Of a stretch of 64,000 bases of DNA, positions 56,806 to 64,000 are shown one piece after another. A model generated the notes under the pieces. That model was not told the DNA's origin. It worked only from the letters and a program-made list of their open reading frames with translations, and ran no database searches. This DNA is from JBCBGF01 sp038526915. GTDB lineage: Bacteria > Pseudomonadota > Alphaproteobacteria > Rhodobacterales > Rhodobacteraceae. Position 1 is the first letter of the stretch. Every line of letters begins with the position of its first letter. Location of the stretch: assembly GCA_038526915.1 (NCBI GenBank), contig JBCBGF010000002.1, positions 460,329 to 524,328 on the forward strand, written 5' to 3'. A program made the position numbers and the translations under genes.

Positions 56806-57045
56806 TCAGCCGGCTGCCGGAACGAGCCCGCTCTCTTCTGCGGCGGCAAGCTCGGCCTCGTCCACCAGGCCGTCGCCATTGGCGTCGACCGCGGCAAAGG
56901 TGTCTTCCGTGAGTGTGGGCATGACGGCCAGCATTTCAGCAAAACTGACCATACCGTCGCCATCGGCATCATAGGCGGCAACGGCCAGAGCCGCGCCCGC
57001 GCTGAAGACCAGGGCGGCGGTGGCTGTCAGAATATACTTGGTCAT
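56806..57045 (-). CDS. Small secreted two-EF-hand protein
   Basis: A 79-residue protein with a signal peptide (about residues 1-21, '...AGAALA') and two well-formed calcium loops, DADGDGMVSFAE and DANGDGLVDEAE, separated by a short helix. The rest is acidic. I took ATG 57045 ('MTKYIL'); an upstream in-frame start would add eight residues. Divergent from the sigma factor gene, which could be its regulator. Confidence 0.85.
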   Translation of the reverse strand: MTKYILTATAALVFSAGAALAVAAYDADGDGMVSFAEMLAVMPTLTEDTFAAVDANGDGLVDEAELAAAEESGLVPAAG

Positions 57046-57282
57046 TTGGGTACTCCCGTGTGTTTCCAAGCGGGTCCGTTTGTGGCCCGCACCCCCTTAG
57101 ACGCGGGGCGGCGCGTTCTAATCCGCCGCCCCTGCCCCCGCGCGAGGGCTTGCCGACGGGCGGCGGGCGGGCGCGCGGTAAATGGCCGAAATGGCGGGGT
57201 TGGCCGATCGGATGGGGACGAATCTGGAGAAAGGCGCGCAGTGTCCGGTCATCTGCCGATGTCATTTGAGGGGGGCCAAGAC

Positions 57283-57789
57283 ATGAACCGGCCCGACTAC
57301 AGTGCAGATCTGACCGCGCTTTTGCCCCGTCTGCGCCGCCGCGCACGGCGATACGTGGGAACAGAGGCCGCGGCCGATGATCTGGCACAGGAAGCCATGC
57401 TGCGCGTCTGGGCGCGGCTCTTGGATGATCCGCCGATCGCGGATCTGGACCGCTATCTGTTCACCGCGATGCGCAATATCGCGCGGCGAAGGCCCGCGGC
57501 GGGGGAAGAGCTGACCGAGGCGGTGATGCCCCGGACGGAGCCTGTGGCGGCCGACCGTCTGGCCGCGGCGGAGGTGTTGGATGCGTTGGCGCATCTGCCC
57601 CGTGCGCAAGCCACGCTGATCCTGGAACATGCCGTGGATGGCGCGAGCCATGCGGAACTGGCGCGGCGGCACGGGGTGCCCTTGGGCACGGTGCTGAGCC
57701 GGGTAGCGCGGGGGCGCTCTGAGCTGCGTCAGCGCCTGGGGCTGCGGCGGCGGGGCGCTGTGGCGGAGTTGTTGAGCCTGCGGGGGTAA
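57283..57789 (+). CDS. ECF-type sigma factor
   Basis: A 168-residue sigma-70-family protein with only regions 2 and 4: 'LTALLPRLRRRARRYVGTEAAADDLAQEAMLRVWARLLDDPPIADLDRYLFTAMRNIARR' (region 2) and 'VLDALAHLPRAQATLILEHAVDGASHAELARRHGVPLGTVLSRVARGRSELRQRLG' (region 4). No anti-sigma gene flanks it. I took ATG 57283; an ATG at 57259 would add eight residues and include the Shine-Dalgarno. A decayed copy of its 3' end lies at 59238-59284. Confidence 0.88.
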   Translation: MNRPDYSADLTALLPRLRRRARRYVGTEAAADDLAQEAMLRVWARLLDDPPIADLDRYLFTAMRNIARRRPAAGEELTEAVMPRTEPVAADRLAAAEVLDALAHLPRAQATLILEHAVDGASHAELARRHGVPLGTVLSRVARGRSELRQRLGLRRRGAVAELLSLRG

Positions 57790-57914
57790 GGCGCCCCTGC
57801 CCCGCCGATTTTGGCCGCGCCACAGCATTGCCGCATTCACGTGGTTTCCCATTTATGCCGCGCCTGTTTGGATGGCGTTTGGCGACTTGTGGATATCCGC
57901 GAGGTTTAAGGCAT

Positions 57915-59021
57915 TTGAAACGCTTCATTCAGGCCTGTCTGGCCATTTCCATCCTGATCTTAGGGGCGGCGCTAGCATCGGCGCAGTCGCCCGCCCGGCA
58001 TTCGACGGCGATGGGGTTCACGCCCTGGCCGGTGGATTTCAATGAGGCCGGTCTCGACCGGACCTATGCGTTCATTCGGGCGCATTCGAATCTGGTCGCG
58101 CATCATTTTGATGGTGGCGTCCCGTGGGATGCGGCGGCGCAGGCCACACCGTTTCCCACCCATTTGCAACGCGATTGGGTCCGACGGAAGGCGAACACGC
58201 CGGCGGGGGCCAAGGTATTCGTTGCGGTCACACCGCTGAACTTTGACCGGAACGGGCTGGCCCCGGCTTGGACCGACCGCGGCGACAACCAACGCCTGCC
58301 ACGCGCGTGGCGGGGCAAGCGGCTAAACGATCCCGCGGTGGTGGCGGCCTATACCAACTACGTGCGGCGGGTGATTGCGTATTTCGAGCCCGACTACCTC
58401 GCCATCGGAATCGAGGCGAATATCGTGATCAGCAAGGCACCAGCGCTTTGGAACGATTACGCCACCCTCCATGCCGAGGTCTATGCCCGGATCAAGCAGA
58501 CCCATCCCCGGCTGCCGGTCTTTGCCACCGTCCAGTACGAACATTTGCGCGGGATCGAGGCGGAGGCGCAGAAGAACCTGAAATACCAGATGCCCGCCGT
58601 CGCGACGCTGATGCGGTCGAGCGATCTTTTGGCGCTCAGCACCTATCGCTATGGCACGGTGCATCCCAACCCGATGGGGCCCGATTACTTCGATGTGGCC
58701 AAGTCGTTCGGCAAACCCATCGCCATCGCGGAGTCTGGGGCGATGTCGAAATCGAACCGGATCTACGGGATGGACCTGCCTGCCAGCGAGGCCGATCAGG
58801 CCGCGTTCGTGTCGGGGCTTTTGGGCCACGCGGCGCGGAACCGGTTTGCGTTTGTGGTGAACTGGGTGGCGATTGATTTCGAGCCGGGGCTAAGGCGCCT
58901 GCCCCGATCCGTGCGGGAGATTGCGAAGGCCTGGGTCAATACCGGGCTAGAGACCTCGGACGGGCGCGCGAAACCGGCGCTGCGGGTGTGGGAGGCCTAT
59001 CTGGCGCAGTCGCGGCCATGA
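57915..59021 (+). CDS. Secreted TIM-barrel-like glycosidase-like protein
   Basis: A 368-residue protein with a signal peptide (to about residue 23, 'ALASAQ'). The body resembles a (beta/alpha)8 glycoside hydrolase of the GH53/GH-A type: 'MGFTPWPVDFNEAGLDRTYAFIRAHSNLVAHHFDGGVPWD', 'DYLAIGIEANIVISKAPALWNDYATLHAEVYARIKQTHPRLPVFATVQYE' (first acid) and 'GKPIAIAESGAMSK' (second Glu). I took TTG 57915 with GAGG upstream; an ATG at 57855 would add 20 residues without a visible Shine-Dalgarno. The substrate is unknown. Confidence 0.65.
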   Translation: MKRFIQACLAISILILGAALASAQSPARHSTAMGFTPWPVDFNEAGLDRTYAFIRAHSNLVAHHFDGGVPWDAAAQATPFPTHLQRDWVRRKANTPAGAKVFVAVTPLNFDRNGLAPAWTDRGDNQRLPRAWRGKRLNDPAVVAAYTNYVRRVIAYFEPDYLAIGIEANIVISKAPALWNDYATLHAEVYARIKQTHPRLPVFATVQYEHLRGIEAEAQKNLKYQMPAVATLMRSSDLLALSTYRYGTVHPNPMGPDYFDVAKSFGKPIAIAESGAMSKSNRIYGMDLPASEADQAAFVSGLLGHAARNRFAFVVNWVAIDFEPGLRRLPRSVREIAKAWVNTGLETSDGRAKPALRVWEAYLAQSRP

Positions 59022-59037
59022 GGCCCCCCGCGCGGGC

Positions 59038-59157
59038 AAAGAAAAAGGGCCCCCGAAGGGACCCTGTAGAGTTTCGCTGATCAGGCTCGTTCTGTGTACC
59101 GCCCGGTTTCTGCCTGCGGCCTGACCCGCGTCAGGGGCGAGCGCACCCGCCCCGTGT
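59038..59157 (-). repeat. 120-bp direct repeat, copy A (contains a terminator)
   Basis: 119 of 120 bases match copy B at 59521-59640. At its left end a minus-strand terminator, GGGTCCC-TTCG-GGGGCCC-TTTTT (59042-59064), is present, so the repeat is the 3' end of a minus-strand transcript. It follows directly after the glycosidase-like gene. Confidence 0.85.
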
Positions 59158-59520
59158 ACGTGCGGATTTCAAAGAAATCCGCCGCGTCGGATAGAGTGGA
59201 TTGCGCAGCAATCTGCGGAATCCGACAACCAATTGGGGCTCAGGCGGCGGGCGCTGTAGCGGAGTTGTTGAGCCTGCGGGGGTGTTGTGGTCTGGTCGAG
59301 GACCCGTGGGGTGGCTATCCGAAGAGTGGAGCCGTGCCAGCGGCGGTCCTGGGGGCGGCGCAGCCAAGTCTTAGCCGTGAGTGCTTTATGGCCGCAAGGT
59401 GCACCTTCCGTCTCGCTTTACCGCAAGCCTCGCAAGAGCGCCGGCCCATCGGGCCGGACCGGCGCTGGCACGGCGGGCCTACGGCCCTTGATTCCGTGCT
59501 AAAGGTGTTCTGTTGGGGGA
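59158..59520. pseudogene. Decayed sequence with sigma-gene fragment and small hairpin
   Basis: 59238-59284 is about 88% identical to 57739-57787, the last codons of the ECF sigma gene, but with a frameshift and no rest of the gene. The remainder has no clear frame. A palindrome AGCGCCGGCCC/GGGCCGG-ACCGGCGCT lies near 59436-59465. It looks like a rearranged relic between the two repeat copies. Confidence 0.55.
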
Positions 59521-59640
59521 AAAGAAAAAGGGCCCCCGAAGGGACCCTGTAAAGTTTCGCTGATCAGGCTCGTTCTGTGTACCGCCCGGTTTCTGCCTGC
59601 GGCCTGACCCGCGTCAGGGGCGAGCGCACCCGCCCCGTGT
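59521..59640 (-). repeat. 120-bp direct repeat, copy B (contains a terminator)
   Basis: Copy B of the repeat at 59038-59157, with a single difference (TAAAG for TAGAG). Its terminator (59525-59547) lies downstream of nrdJ on the minus strand and probably ends the nrdJ transcript. Confidence 0.85.
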
Positions 59641-59753
59641 CCCGTGGAGTTCCGGAGGGAACTCTGCGGAGCGGGAAGTCGACCTGCGGTGCAGATCGGG
59701 AGTCCCGCGTCTCCTGACAGGGGCGAGACCGCCCCCGGTAGAGAGTGGGTGGG
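59641..59753 (-). other. Structured leader/trailer between nrdJ and terminator B
   Basis: On the minus strand a series of hairpins is possible: GGGGGCGGTCTCGCCCC, GGGACTCCC and GAGTTCC-CTCC-GGAACTC, running into copy B. No homologous gene recognised; it could be a structured 3' UTR or a small RNA ending at the terminator. Confidence 0.35.
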
Positions 59754-59903
59754 CTAACGTGCCGCCCCACCCTGTTCTTCAACGCCACTTGTAGGAAATA
59801 TCCTATCTGGCAGCGTTTTTTTTGACGCACCGATGGTGAGCACGGTCCCCGCCAGTACAGCGATCGCCGTTAGTAAATCGAGTGTTTCCGCGATCAACTG
59901 CAT
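59754..59903 (-). CDS. Possible 49-residue single-helix membrane protein after nrdJ
   Basis: ATG 59903 overlaps the nrdJ stop by 10 bases. The frame gives a hydrophobic N-terminal helix ('MQLIAETLDLLTAIAVLAGTVLTIGASKK'), then a short basic/polar tail. Such tiny membrane proteins are plausible but there is no homology evidence; the start may be chance. Confidence 0.35.
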   Translation of the reverse strand: MQLIAETLDLLTAIAVLAGTVLTIGASKKTLPDRIFPTSGVEEQGGAAR

Positions 59904-62900
59904 CCGCTCGTCGCCCCACAGGTGTTGCACTTCATGCAGGTGCCGTTCCGCACCAGCGTGTAGTTCCCGCACTCTCCGCAGGCCTCGCCCTCGTAGCCCT
60001 GCATCTTGGCTTTGGTCACCGGATCGAGCGCCACGTTGCCGCGGGAGACGGTGGCCGCGCCTTCGGTGAGGACCGCGGTCATTGCGCTTGCGGCCTCGAC
60101 CGAGCCGTCGAAGGCAACCGCCCCGCCGCCGCCCTGCAGCACCACCAACTCCTGCGGCACACGCTTGCGGAGGTAGCCGGTCGACGAGATCTGCTTGAGC
60201 ACTTCGAGCGACTTGGTCGCCGCGGTGTCCGAGACATCCTCGAAGTTGCGCACGCCTTCTTCCTCGCCCCGGCCCAGGTCATCAAACGCGGCGCCTTCGG
60301 GCTTCACATGGGCCAGATCGGTGCGGTCGAGGTAGCTGACCGCCAGTTCGCGGAAGATGTAGTCGAGGATCGAGGTGGCGTTCTTGATCGAGTCGTTGCC
60401 CTGCACCATCCCAGCCGGTTCGAACTTGGTGAAGGTGAAGGCGTCCACGAACTCCTCCAGCGGCACACCGTATTGCAGGCCGACCGAGACCGCGATGGCG
60501 AAGTTGTTCATCATCGCCCGGAAGCCCGCGCCTTCCTTGTGCATGTCGATGAAGATCTCGCCCAGGGAGCCGTCGGTGTATTCCCCGGTGCGGAGGTACA
60601 CCTTGTGCCCGCCCACGATCGCCTTCTGGGTATAGCCCTTGCGGCGTTCCGGCATCTTCTCGCGGTGGCTTTTGACGATCTCTTTGACCACGACCTTTTC
60701 GACGATCTTTTCCGCCAGAACAGCGGCCTTTTCCTGGGGCGTGCCGGTTTCCAGCACTTCCAGCGCCTCGTCATCATCCTCGACCAGCGCAGCGGCCAGC
60801 GGTTGCGACAGTTTCGAGCCGTCGCGGTAAAGCGCGTTGGCTTTGACGCCGAGGGACCAGGATAGCTCATAGGCTTTCTGGCAGTCCTCGATGGTCGCGT
60901 CGTTGGGCATGTTGATCGTTTTCGAGATCGCGCCCGAGATGAACGACTGTGCTGCGGCCATCATGTGGATGTGGCTGTCGACCGACAGGAAGCGCTTGCC
61001 CTTCTTACCGCAGGGGTTGGCGCAGTCGAAGACGTTGTAGTGCTCGGCCTTCAGGTGCGGCGCCCCTTCCAGCGTCATCGTTCCGCAGACGTGGTCGTTC
61101 GCGGCGTCGATGTCGGCCTTGGCAAAGCCCAGATGCTTGAGCATATCGAAGGTCGGGTCGTTCAGCTTTTCCGCTGGGATGCCCAGCGTGCCGGTGCAGA
61201 ACTCTTCCCCCAGCGTCCACTGGTTGAAGACGAACCGGATGTCGAAGGCCGATGGCAGTGCCGCCTCGATCTTGTCGAGCTCTGCCTTGCCGAAGCCATG
61301 GCCCACAAGCGAGGTGTGGTTGATGCCCGGCGCGTTGCCCAGCGTGGCGTGTCCGACGGCGTAAGAGACGATTTCCTCAATATGGGCGGGAGAATACCCG
61401 AGGATCTCCAACGCCGCCGGCACCGACTGGTTGATGATCTTGAAGTAGCCTCCGCCGGCCAACTTCTTGAACTTCACCAGAGCGAAATCGGGCTCGATAC
61501 CGGTGGTATCGCAGTCCATGACCAGGCCGATCGTGCCGGTGGGCGCGATCACGGTCGCCTGTGCGTTGCGGTAGCCGTGGGCCTCGCCCAGCTTGAGGGC
61601 TTCGTCCCAGGCACCTTTAGCCAGCGCGACCAGCCGTGCATCCGGGCAGTTGGTCTGATCGAGCGGCACCGGGTTCACGTTCATCGCTTCATAGCCCGCC
61701 GTCTCGCCATAGGCGGCGCGGCGGTGGTTGCGGATGACGCGAAGCATGTGATCGGCGTTGCGTTCGTAGCCCGCGAAGGGGCCAAGCTCGCCCGCGATCT
61801 CGGCGGATGTGGCATAGGACACGCCGGTCATGATGGCCGTGAGGGCACCGCAGAGGGCGCGGCCTTCGACGCTGTCATAGCCGTAGCCCATGTTCATCAA
61901 GAGGCCACCGATGTTGGCGTAACCGAGGCCCAGCGTCCGGAAATCATAGCTGAGCTGCGCAATTTCCTTCGACGGGAACTGTGCCATCATCACGCTGATT
62001 TCCAGCGTCAGGGTCCAGAGCCGCGTGGCGTGGATGTAGTCATCCGCCTGGAACTGCCCATCCTGATAGAAGGTAAGCAGGTTCATCGACGCGAGGTTAC
62101 AGGCCGTGTCGTCGAGGAACATGTATTCCGAACACGGGTTCGAGCCGCGGATCGCGCCGTCTACGGGGCAGGTGTGCCAGGCGTTGACGGTGTCGTGGTA
62201 CTGGATGCCCGGATCGGCGCAGGCCCAGGCGGCATGGCCGACCTTTTCCCACAGGTCGCGGGCTTTCACGGTCTTCGACACACTACCATCGGTGCGGTTG
62301 ATCAGCTCCCAATCGGCATCGTCTTCGACCGCCTTCAGGAAGGCGTCCGTCACGCGGATGGAGTTGTTCGAGTTCTGGCCCGAGACGCTGCTATACGCTT
62401 CGCTGTCCCAATCGGTGTCGTAGGTCGGGAACTCGATGGAGGTGTGGCCCTGACGCGCATAGTCAAGCACGCGCTTGATGTAGGTCTCTGGGATTGCGAC
62501 CTTTTTGGCGTCGCGCACGGCGGCCTTTAGGCTTTCGTTCACCTTGGGATCGTAGGCGTCCGCTTCCTTCCCGTCCCAGGCGCGGATCGCGGCGAAAATC
62601 GCGTTGAGCTTTTGCTCATGCATCTTGGACCCGGCGACGATGGACGCCACCTTCTGTTCCTCGATGACCTTCCAGTTGATGAAGTCTTCGATATCGGGGT
62701 GGTCGGCGTCGACGATGACCATTTTGGCCGCGCGCCGCGTGGTGCCGCCCGATTTGATCGCGCCGGCCGCGCGGTCCCCGATCTTGAGGAAGCCCATGAG
62801 GCCAGAGGACTTGCCGCCACCCGACAGCTTTTCGCCCTCACCGCGCAGGTGGCTGAAGTTGGTGCCCGTGCCCGAGCCGTATTTGAAAAGCCGCGCCTCG

Positions 62901-63559
62901 CGGACCCACAGGTCCATGATGCCGCCCTCGTTCACCAGATCGTCCTGGCAGCCCTGAATGAAGCAGGCGTGCGGCTGGGGGTGTTCGTAGGAGGATTTCG
63001 ATTTGGTCAGCTTGCCGGTCTTGTAGTCGACATAGAAGTGACCTTGGGCCGGACCGTCGATCCCGTAAGCCCAGTGCAGACCGGTGTTGAACCACTGCGG
63101 GCTGTTGGGCGCCGCGCGCTGGGTGGCCAGCATATAGCGCATTTCATCGAAATAGGCGCGGGCGTCGTCTTCAGAGGTGAAGTAGCCGCCCTTCCAGCCC
63201 CAATAGCACCACGCGCCGGCGAGGCGGTCGAAGACCTGCTTGGAGGACGTCTCACCGCCGTAGCGCTGGTCTTCGGGCAGTTCGGCCAGGGCTGCTTCGT
63301 CGGCCACAGAACGCCACAGAAATTCGGGCACGCCTTTTTCGCGCACTTTCTTCAGCCGCGCAGGCACACCGGCTTTGCGGAAGTATTTCTGTGCGATGAC
63401 ATCGGAGGCCACCTGGCTCCACGAGGTGGGCACGTCCACCGCGTCGAGCTTGAAGACCACGGTCCCATCCGGGTTCCGGATTTCCGATGTCGTTTGCGTA
63501 AACTCGACTCCCGCGTAGGCGTCTGCCCCAGCCCTCGTGAACGCGCGTTCTATTCTCAT
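59894..63559 (-). CDS. nrdJ: Vitamin B12-dependent ribonucleotide reductase (class II)
   Basis: A 1221-residue adenosylcobalamin enzyme that makes deoxyribonucleotides without oxygen. Conserved active-site text includes 'GAIRGSNPCSEYMFLDDTACNLASMNLL' (about residue 470, with the Asn-x-Cys-x-Glu radical residues), 'LGLGYANIGGLLMNMG' and 'PTGTIGLVMDCDTTGIEPDFALVKFKKLAGGGYFKIIN'. The C-terminus has a zinc-binding Cys motif ('CGECGNYTLVRNGTCMKCNTCGATSGC', about 1193-1220). Length is normal for this large form. A palindrome with NrdR-box features lies 203 bp upstream. Confidence 0.97.
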   Translation of the reverse strand: MRIERAFTRAGADAYAGVEFTQTTSEIRNPDGTVVFKLDAVDVPTSWSQVASDVIAQKYFRKAGVPARLKKVREKGVPEFLWRSVADEAALAELPEDQRYGGETSSKQVFDRLAGAWCYWGWKGGYFTSEDDARAYFDEMRYMLATQRAAPNSPQWFNTGLHWAYGIDGPAQGHFYVDYKTGKLTKSKSSYEHPQPHACFIQGCQDDLVNEGGIMDLWVREARLFKYGSGTGTNFSHLRGEGEKLSGGGKSSGLMGFLKIGDRAAGAIKSGGTTRRAAKMVIVDADHPDIEDFINWKVIEEQKVASIVAGSKMHEQKLNAIFAAIRAWDGKEADAYDPKVNESLKAAVRDAKKVAIPETYIKRVLDYARQGHTSIEFPTYDTDWDSEAYSSVSGQNSNNSIRVTDAFLKAVEDDADWELINRTDGSVSKTVKARDLWEKVGHAAWACADPGIQYHDTVNAWHTCPVDGAIRGSNPCSEYMFLDDTACNLASMNLLTFYQDGQFQADDYIHATRLWTLTLEISVMMAQFPSKEIAQLSYDFRTLGLGYANIGGLLMNMGYGYDSVEGRALCGALTAIMTGVSYATSAEIAGELGPFAGYERNADHMLRVIRNHRRAAYGETAGYEAMNVNPVPLDQTNCPDARLVALAKGAWDEALKLGEAHGYRNAQATVIAPTGTIGLVMDCDTTGIEPDFALVKFKKLAGGGYFKIINQSVPAALEILGYSPAHIEEIVSYAVGHATLGNAPGINHTSLVGHGFGKAELDKIEAALPSAFDIRFVFNQWTLGEEFCTGTLGIPAEKLNDPTFDMLKHLGFAKADIDAANDHVCGTMTLEGAPHLKAEHYNVFDCANPCGKKGKRFLSVDSHIHMMAAAQSFISGAISKTINMPNDATIEDCQKAYELSWSLGVKANALYRDGSKLSQPLAAALVEDDDEALEVLETGTPQEKAAVLAEKIVEKVVVKEIVKSHREKMPERRKGYTQKAIVGGHKVYLRTGEYTDGSLGEIFIDMHKEGAGFRAMMNNFAIAVSVGLQYGVPLEEFVDAFTFTKFEPAGMVQGNDSIKNATSILDYIFRELAVSYLDRTDLAHVKPEGAAFDDLGRGEEEGVRNFEDVSDTAATKSLEVLKQISSTGYLRKRVPQELVVLQGGGGAVAFDGSVEAASAMTAVLTEGAATVSRGNVALDPVTKAKMQGYEGEACGECGNYTLVRNGTCMKCNTCGATSGCS

Positions 63560-64000
63560 ATGCCTTGCCCCGTCTTGCGCCGTTTTGGCGTTTGGTGCCG
63601 GCCCGCGATTTCAGCCGCGATGCTCAGCGATGTCGGTTTCTGCCACCAGCCGCTTGGCGCTGGACACATACCTTCGGGCCAGCCAATCCTGTGGTTGGCA
63701 GTCCGGATATCGAGCAGGCAATGCCATGCTGTGCTAAGGTATCTGTCCCGCGACCGTGGACCACTAGATGTTGTGGTACCGCTGTCAGCCCGCACAACCT
63801 GACGTAGGTGGCCCTATCCGGTCAACGGGAAATTTTCGGAATCGTGAAGTTTTTTGGCTTGACGTTGAAACCAAGGATTTTTCGCGATTTTCGGTCAGGT
63901 AAAGTGTTAACGTCGGAAGGCGTTCAGCGCGGATAGCTCGGCCATACAGTTTCGCATCTTATATAAAACTTTCAATCGCTTAACAGCGTCGAGCCGGATG
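63560..64000. other. nrdJ upstream region (441 bp to window edge)
   Basis: No gene seen up to the right edge. It contains the minus-strand nrdJ leader of about 200 nt, the NrdR-like palindrome at 63762-63777 and, from 63835, an AT-richer stretch with TTGACG/TTTTT-like tracts. No cobalamin riboswitch motif is recognisable. Confidence 0.45.
63762..63777 (-). promoter_or_regulatory. NrdR-box-like palindrome upstream of nrdJ
   Basis: CCACTAGATGTTGTGG is a CCAC...GTGG palindrome that matches 11 of 14 positions of the NrdR consensus ACACWATATMTTGT. A convincing second box at the usual 31-bp spacing was not found. Confidence 0.4.

Noticed and set aside
59041..59750. SRP RNA, RNase P, 6S or tmRNA gene downstream of nrdJ
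   Set aside because: The region is structured, but I could not find the signature segments of any of these RNAs, so only a generic structured region with terminators is reported.
63560..64000. Cobalamin riboswitch controlling nrdJ
   Set aside because: B12 dependence makes it tempting, but no B12-box-like core is recognisable on the minus strand.

Overview
The window looks like a high-GC chromosome of a Rhodobacterales alphaproteobacterium (Roseobacter/Rhodobacter group). I infer this from protein style and gene content: HdaA, a B12-dependent ribonucleotide reductase (NrdJ), the Entner-Doudoroff pair edd-eda, a TRAP transporter with a Tat-exported binding protein, Bpt arginyl/leucyl transferase, and small families typical of the group (RSP_2648-type PIN protein, DUF2852, DUF2237). 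No 16S gene is present, so genus and species cannot be stated.

Layout. (1) 1-3683: end of an integrative element inserted at the 3' end of a tRNA-Ser(GCU) gene. It carries a P4-type integrase, a 335-residue protein of unknown function, two small DNA-binding proteins and the start of a second tyrosine recombinase that runs off the left edge. (2) 3.8-18.3 kb: core genes ychF, trpA, a MarR-controlled nitroreductase, lldD, an MFS carrier, rplY, a YceI/cytochrome b561 pair, a Nudix/membrane/alkaline-phosphatase-like operon, an IsdG-like monooxygenase, pth and a DUF2237 gene. (3) 18.4-20.7 kb: accessory operon of a membrane LuxR-type regulator, two secreted PepSY-like proteins with extreme Asp or Asp/Glu tails, and a 2OG-Fe(II) oxygenase-like protein. 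(4) 20.9-37.7 kb: trpB, a peroxiredoxin, proS, a ClpX-type zinc-finger protein with two operator-like palindromes, an AI-2E-type permease, hda, ppk-ppx, oxidoreductase, lipase, phasin, TSUP permease, PIN protein and an RlmI-like methyltransferase. (5) 37.8-47 kb: edd-eda behind a LacI-type palindrome, a tandem-repeat intergenic block, glnE and neighbours, YbaK deacylase, DUF2852, RDD and bpt. (6) 47-51.4 kb: TRAP transporter dctPQM with unusually large permeases. (7) 51.4-57.8 kb: ilvB with an attenuation leader peptide, ilvN, three secreted EF-hand proteins interleaved with them, and an ECF-like sigma factor. (8) 57.8-64 kb: a secreted TIM-barrel-like protein, a repeat-rich terminator region and nrdJ.

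Functional threads: amino-acid synthesis (trpA and trpB 15 kb apart, ilvBN, glnE), polyphosphate/PHA storage (ppk, ppx, phasin), sugar-acid catabolism (edd-eda), organic-acid uptake and oxidation (TRAP, lldD), and calcium-binding or acidic exported proteins.

Most notable non-gene signals: a family of at least five intergenic palindromic elements whose arms begin GGGCAG and end CTGCCC and which show compensatory base changes between copies; an ilvB leader peptide plus terminator; twin TGTCA-N9-TGACA palindromes before the zinc-finger gene; a 17-bp motif shared by two unlinked promoters; and a 120-bp direct repeat carrying a terminator next to a decayed sigma-gene fragment.
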